Shown here: positions 63,548 through 64,000 of the stretch, piece by piece
Position numbering within the stretch: position 1 is the stretch's first letter
How the letters are laid out: each line of letters begins with the position of its first letter
Source of the DNA: Pseudomonas putida
Lineage (GTDB): Bacteria; Pseudomonadota; Gammaproteobacteria; Pseudomonadales; Pseudomonadaceae
Length of the DNA stretch: 64,000 nucleotides
Reading direction: 5' to 3'
Assembly (NCBI GenBank): GCA_041071465.1
Contig: CP163498.1
Coordinates: 1,516,001-1,580,000 of the forward strand
Position numbers and translations under genes: made by a program
Notes under the pieces: generated by a model
Databases searched by the model: none
What the model was told of the DNA's origin: nothing
Seen by the model: the letters and a program-made list of their open reading frames with translations, nothing else

Positions 63548-64000
63548 TCACGCGATATTGCGCAGCATGCGCCGCACGATTGGCCCGTGAGCCATGCCGA
63601 CAGGCAGCATGTAGTAGCGACCGAAACGATTGAAGCACTGCACCGAGGTGGTGACGCTAAGGCGCTGCCGGCCTTGCTCTGCTTCATCCAGGTCCATGCT
63701 CACCATGACCGCCAAGTGCGTGTCACGTGAAGTCAGGACCAGTTGCTGGTCGCTGATCGCCTCAACGGTGAAGAAATCCAGAAGCCCACCCACTACCGGA
63801 GCCCGCTCGGGGTTAAGTGACGAGAAGCCGTGGATAGCAGCGACGTTGAACCGGCGCGAGATGAAGTCGCGCAGGCGGAAGGCTGCAGCCAACCAGCCCG
63901 GCACGTCCGAGGTCATGGCGTAATAGGCCTTGATGGCAGTCATTGGCGCAGTGACGTTTATGCCATCGCTATGAAGAAAATCCAGCTCCGCCGGAGCGGC
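63548..64000 (-). CDS. DUF2867 family protein, N-terminus beyond the window
   Basis: The frame is open to the right edge. The visible 150 residues (DFLHSDGINVTAPMTAIKAYYAMTSDVPGWLAAAFRLRDFISRRF, LVLTSRDTHLAVMVSMDLDE, TTSVQCFNRFGRYYMLPVGMAHGPIVRRMLRNI) match DUF2867, a small family of unknown function. An ATG at 63943 exists, but the residues before it still look like the domain (LDFLHSDGINV), so the true start is probably outside. Confidence 0.8.
   Translation of the reverse strand, partial: AAPAELDFLHSDGINVTAPMTAIKAYYAMTSDVPGWLAAAFRLRDFISRRFNVAAIHGFSSLNPERAPVVGGLLDFFTVEAISDQQLVLTSRDTHLAVMVSMDLDEAEQGRQRLSVTTSVQCFNRFGRYYMLPVGMAHGPIVRRMLRNIA

Overview
The window is chromosomal DNA of a high-GC gammaproteobacterium, and gene order and protein sequences point to the Pseudomonas putida group. 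Supporting marks are the split cobalamin cluster (cobGHIJ opposite cobL-cbiD-cobK), urtABCDE, cbpAM beside a YegD-type Hsp70, livFGMHK/braC-pncB-nadE-azurin, rpsF-rpsR-rplI-dnaB, rlmB-rnr, twin tRNA-Leu genes, and REP-type palindromes at many gene ends.

Layout. 1-3.7 kb: the end of a hybrid sensor kinase, a MarC-family membrane protein and a three-gene operon of mutually similar unknown proteins. 3.7-11.3 kb: cobalamin corrin-ring synthesis in two divergent operons. 11.4-12.7 kb: an NfeD/SPFH membrane pair. 12.9-17.9 kb: a copper-handling run (two DUF2946 proteins, PCuAC chaperone, OprC receptor, PepSY protein). 18.1-25.2 kb: a CycA-type amino acid permease and the urea ABC transporter behind a sigma-54-type promoter. 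25.2-39.5 kb: mixed housekeeping and stress genes (acetyltransferase, CbpM/CbpA behind a sigma-32-type promoter, YegD, AI-2E protein, PsiF, AraC regulator, DMT exporter, lipase, OsmE, ferritin-like protein, AsmA, a secreted 15-residue-repeat protein, TetR, AGE epimerase, SDR). 39.5-40.1 kb: a gene-free stretch packed with DnaA boxes. 40.1-51.6 kb: the branched-chain amino acid transporter behind a sigma-54-type promoter, NAD salvage genes, azurin, a LOG protein and the radical-SAM protein YgiQ. 51.6-53.0 kb: a small accessory insertion carrying an orphan RHS-core protein, with a displaced, diverged copy of the dnaB 3' end and a 31-bp direct repeat. 53.0-60.7 kb: dnaB, the rpsF operon, rlmB, rnr and two identical tRNA-Leu(CAG) genes. 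60.9-64 kb: an Fe(III)-type ABC binding protein and permease, and a partial DUF2867 gene.

Sequence quality. Seven genes (cobJ, cobI, cobK, urtB, yegD, a DMT exporter and rnr) are each broken by one or two apparent single-base deletions, almost all in short homopolymers. Restoring the base gives a full-length family member every time. This looks like uncorrected homopolymer error in the assembly rather than gene decay, so these genes are annotated as intact CDSs with a frameshift flagged.

The most interesting items are the RHS-core protein with a caspase-like His-Gly/Ala-Cys pair in a duplicated dnaB-ygiQ junction, the DnaA-box cluster, the two nitrogen-type sigma-54 promoters in front of the urea and branched-chain amino acid transporters, and the three-gene family of unknown proteins.
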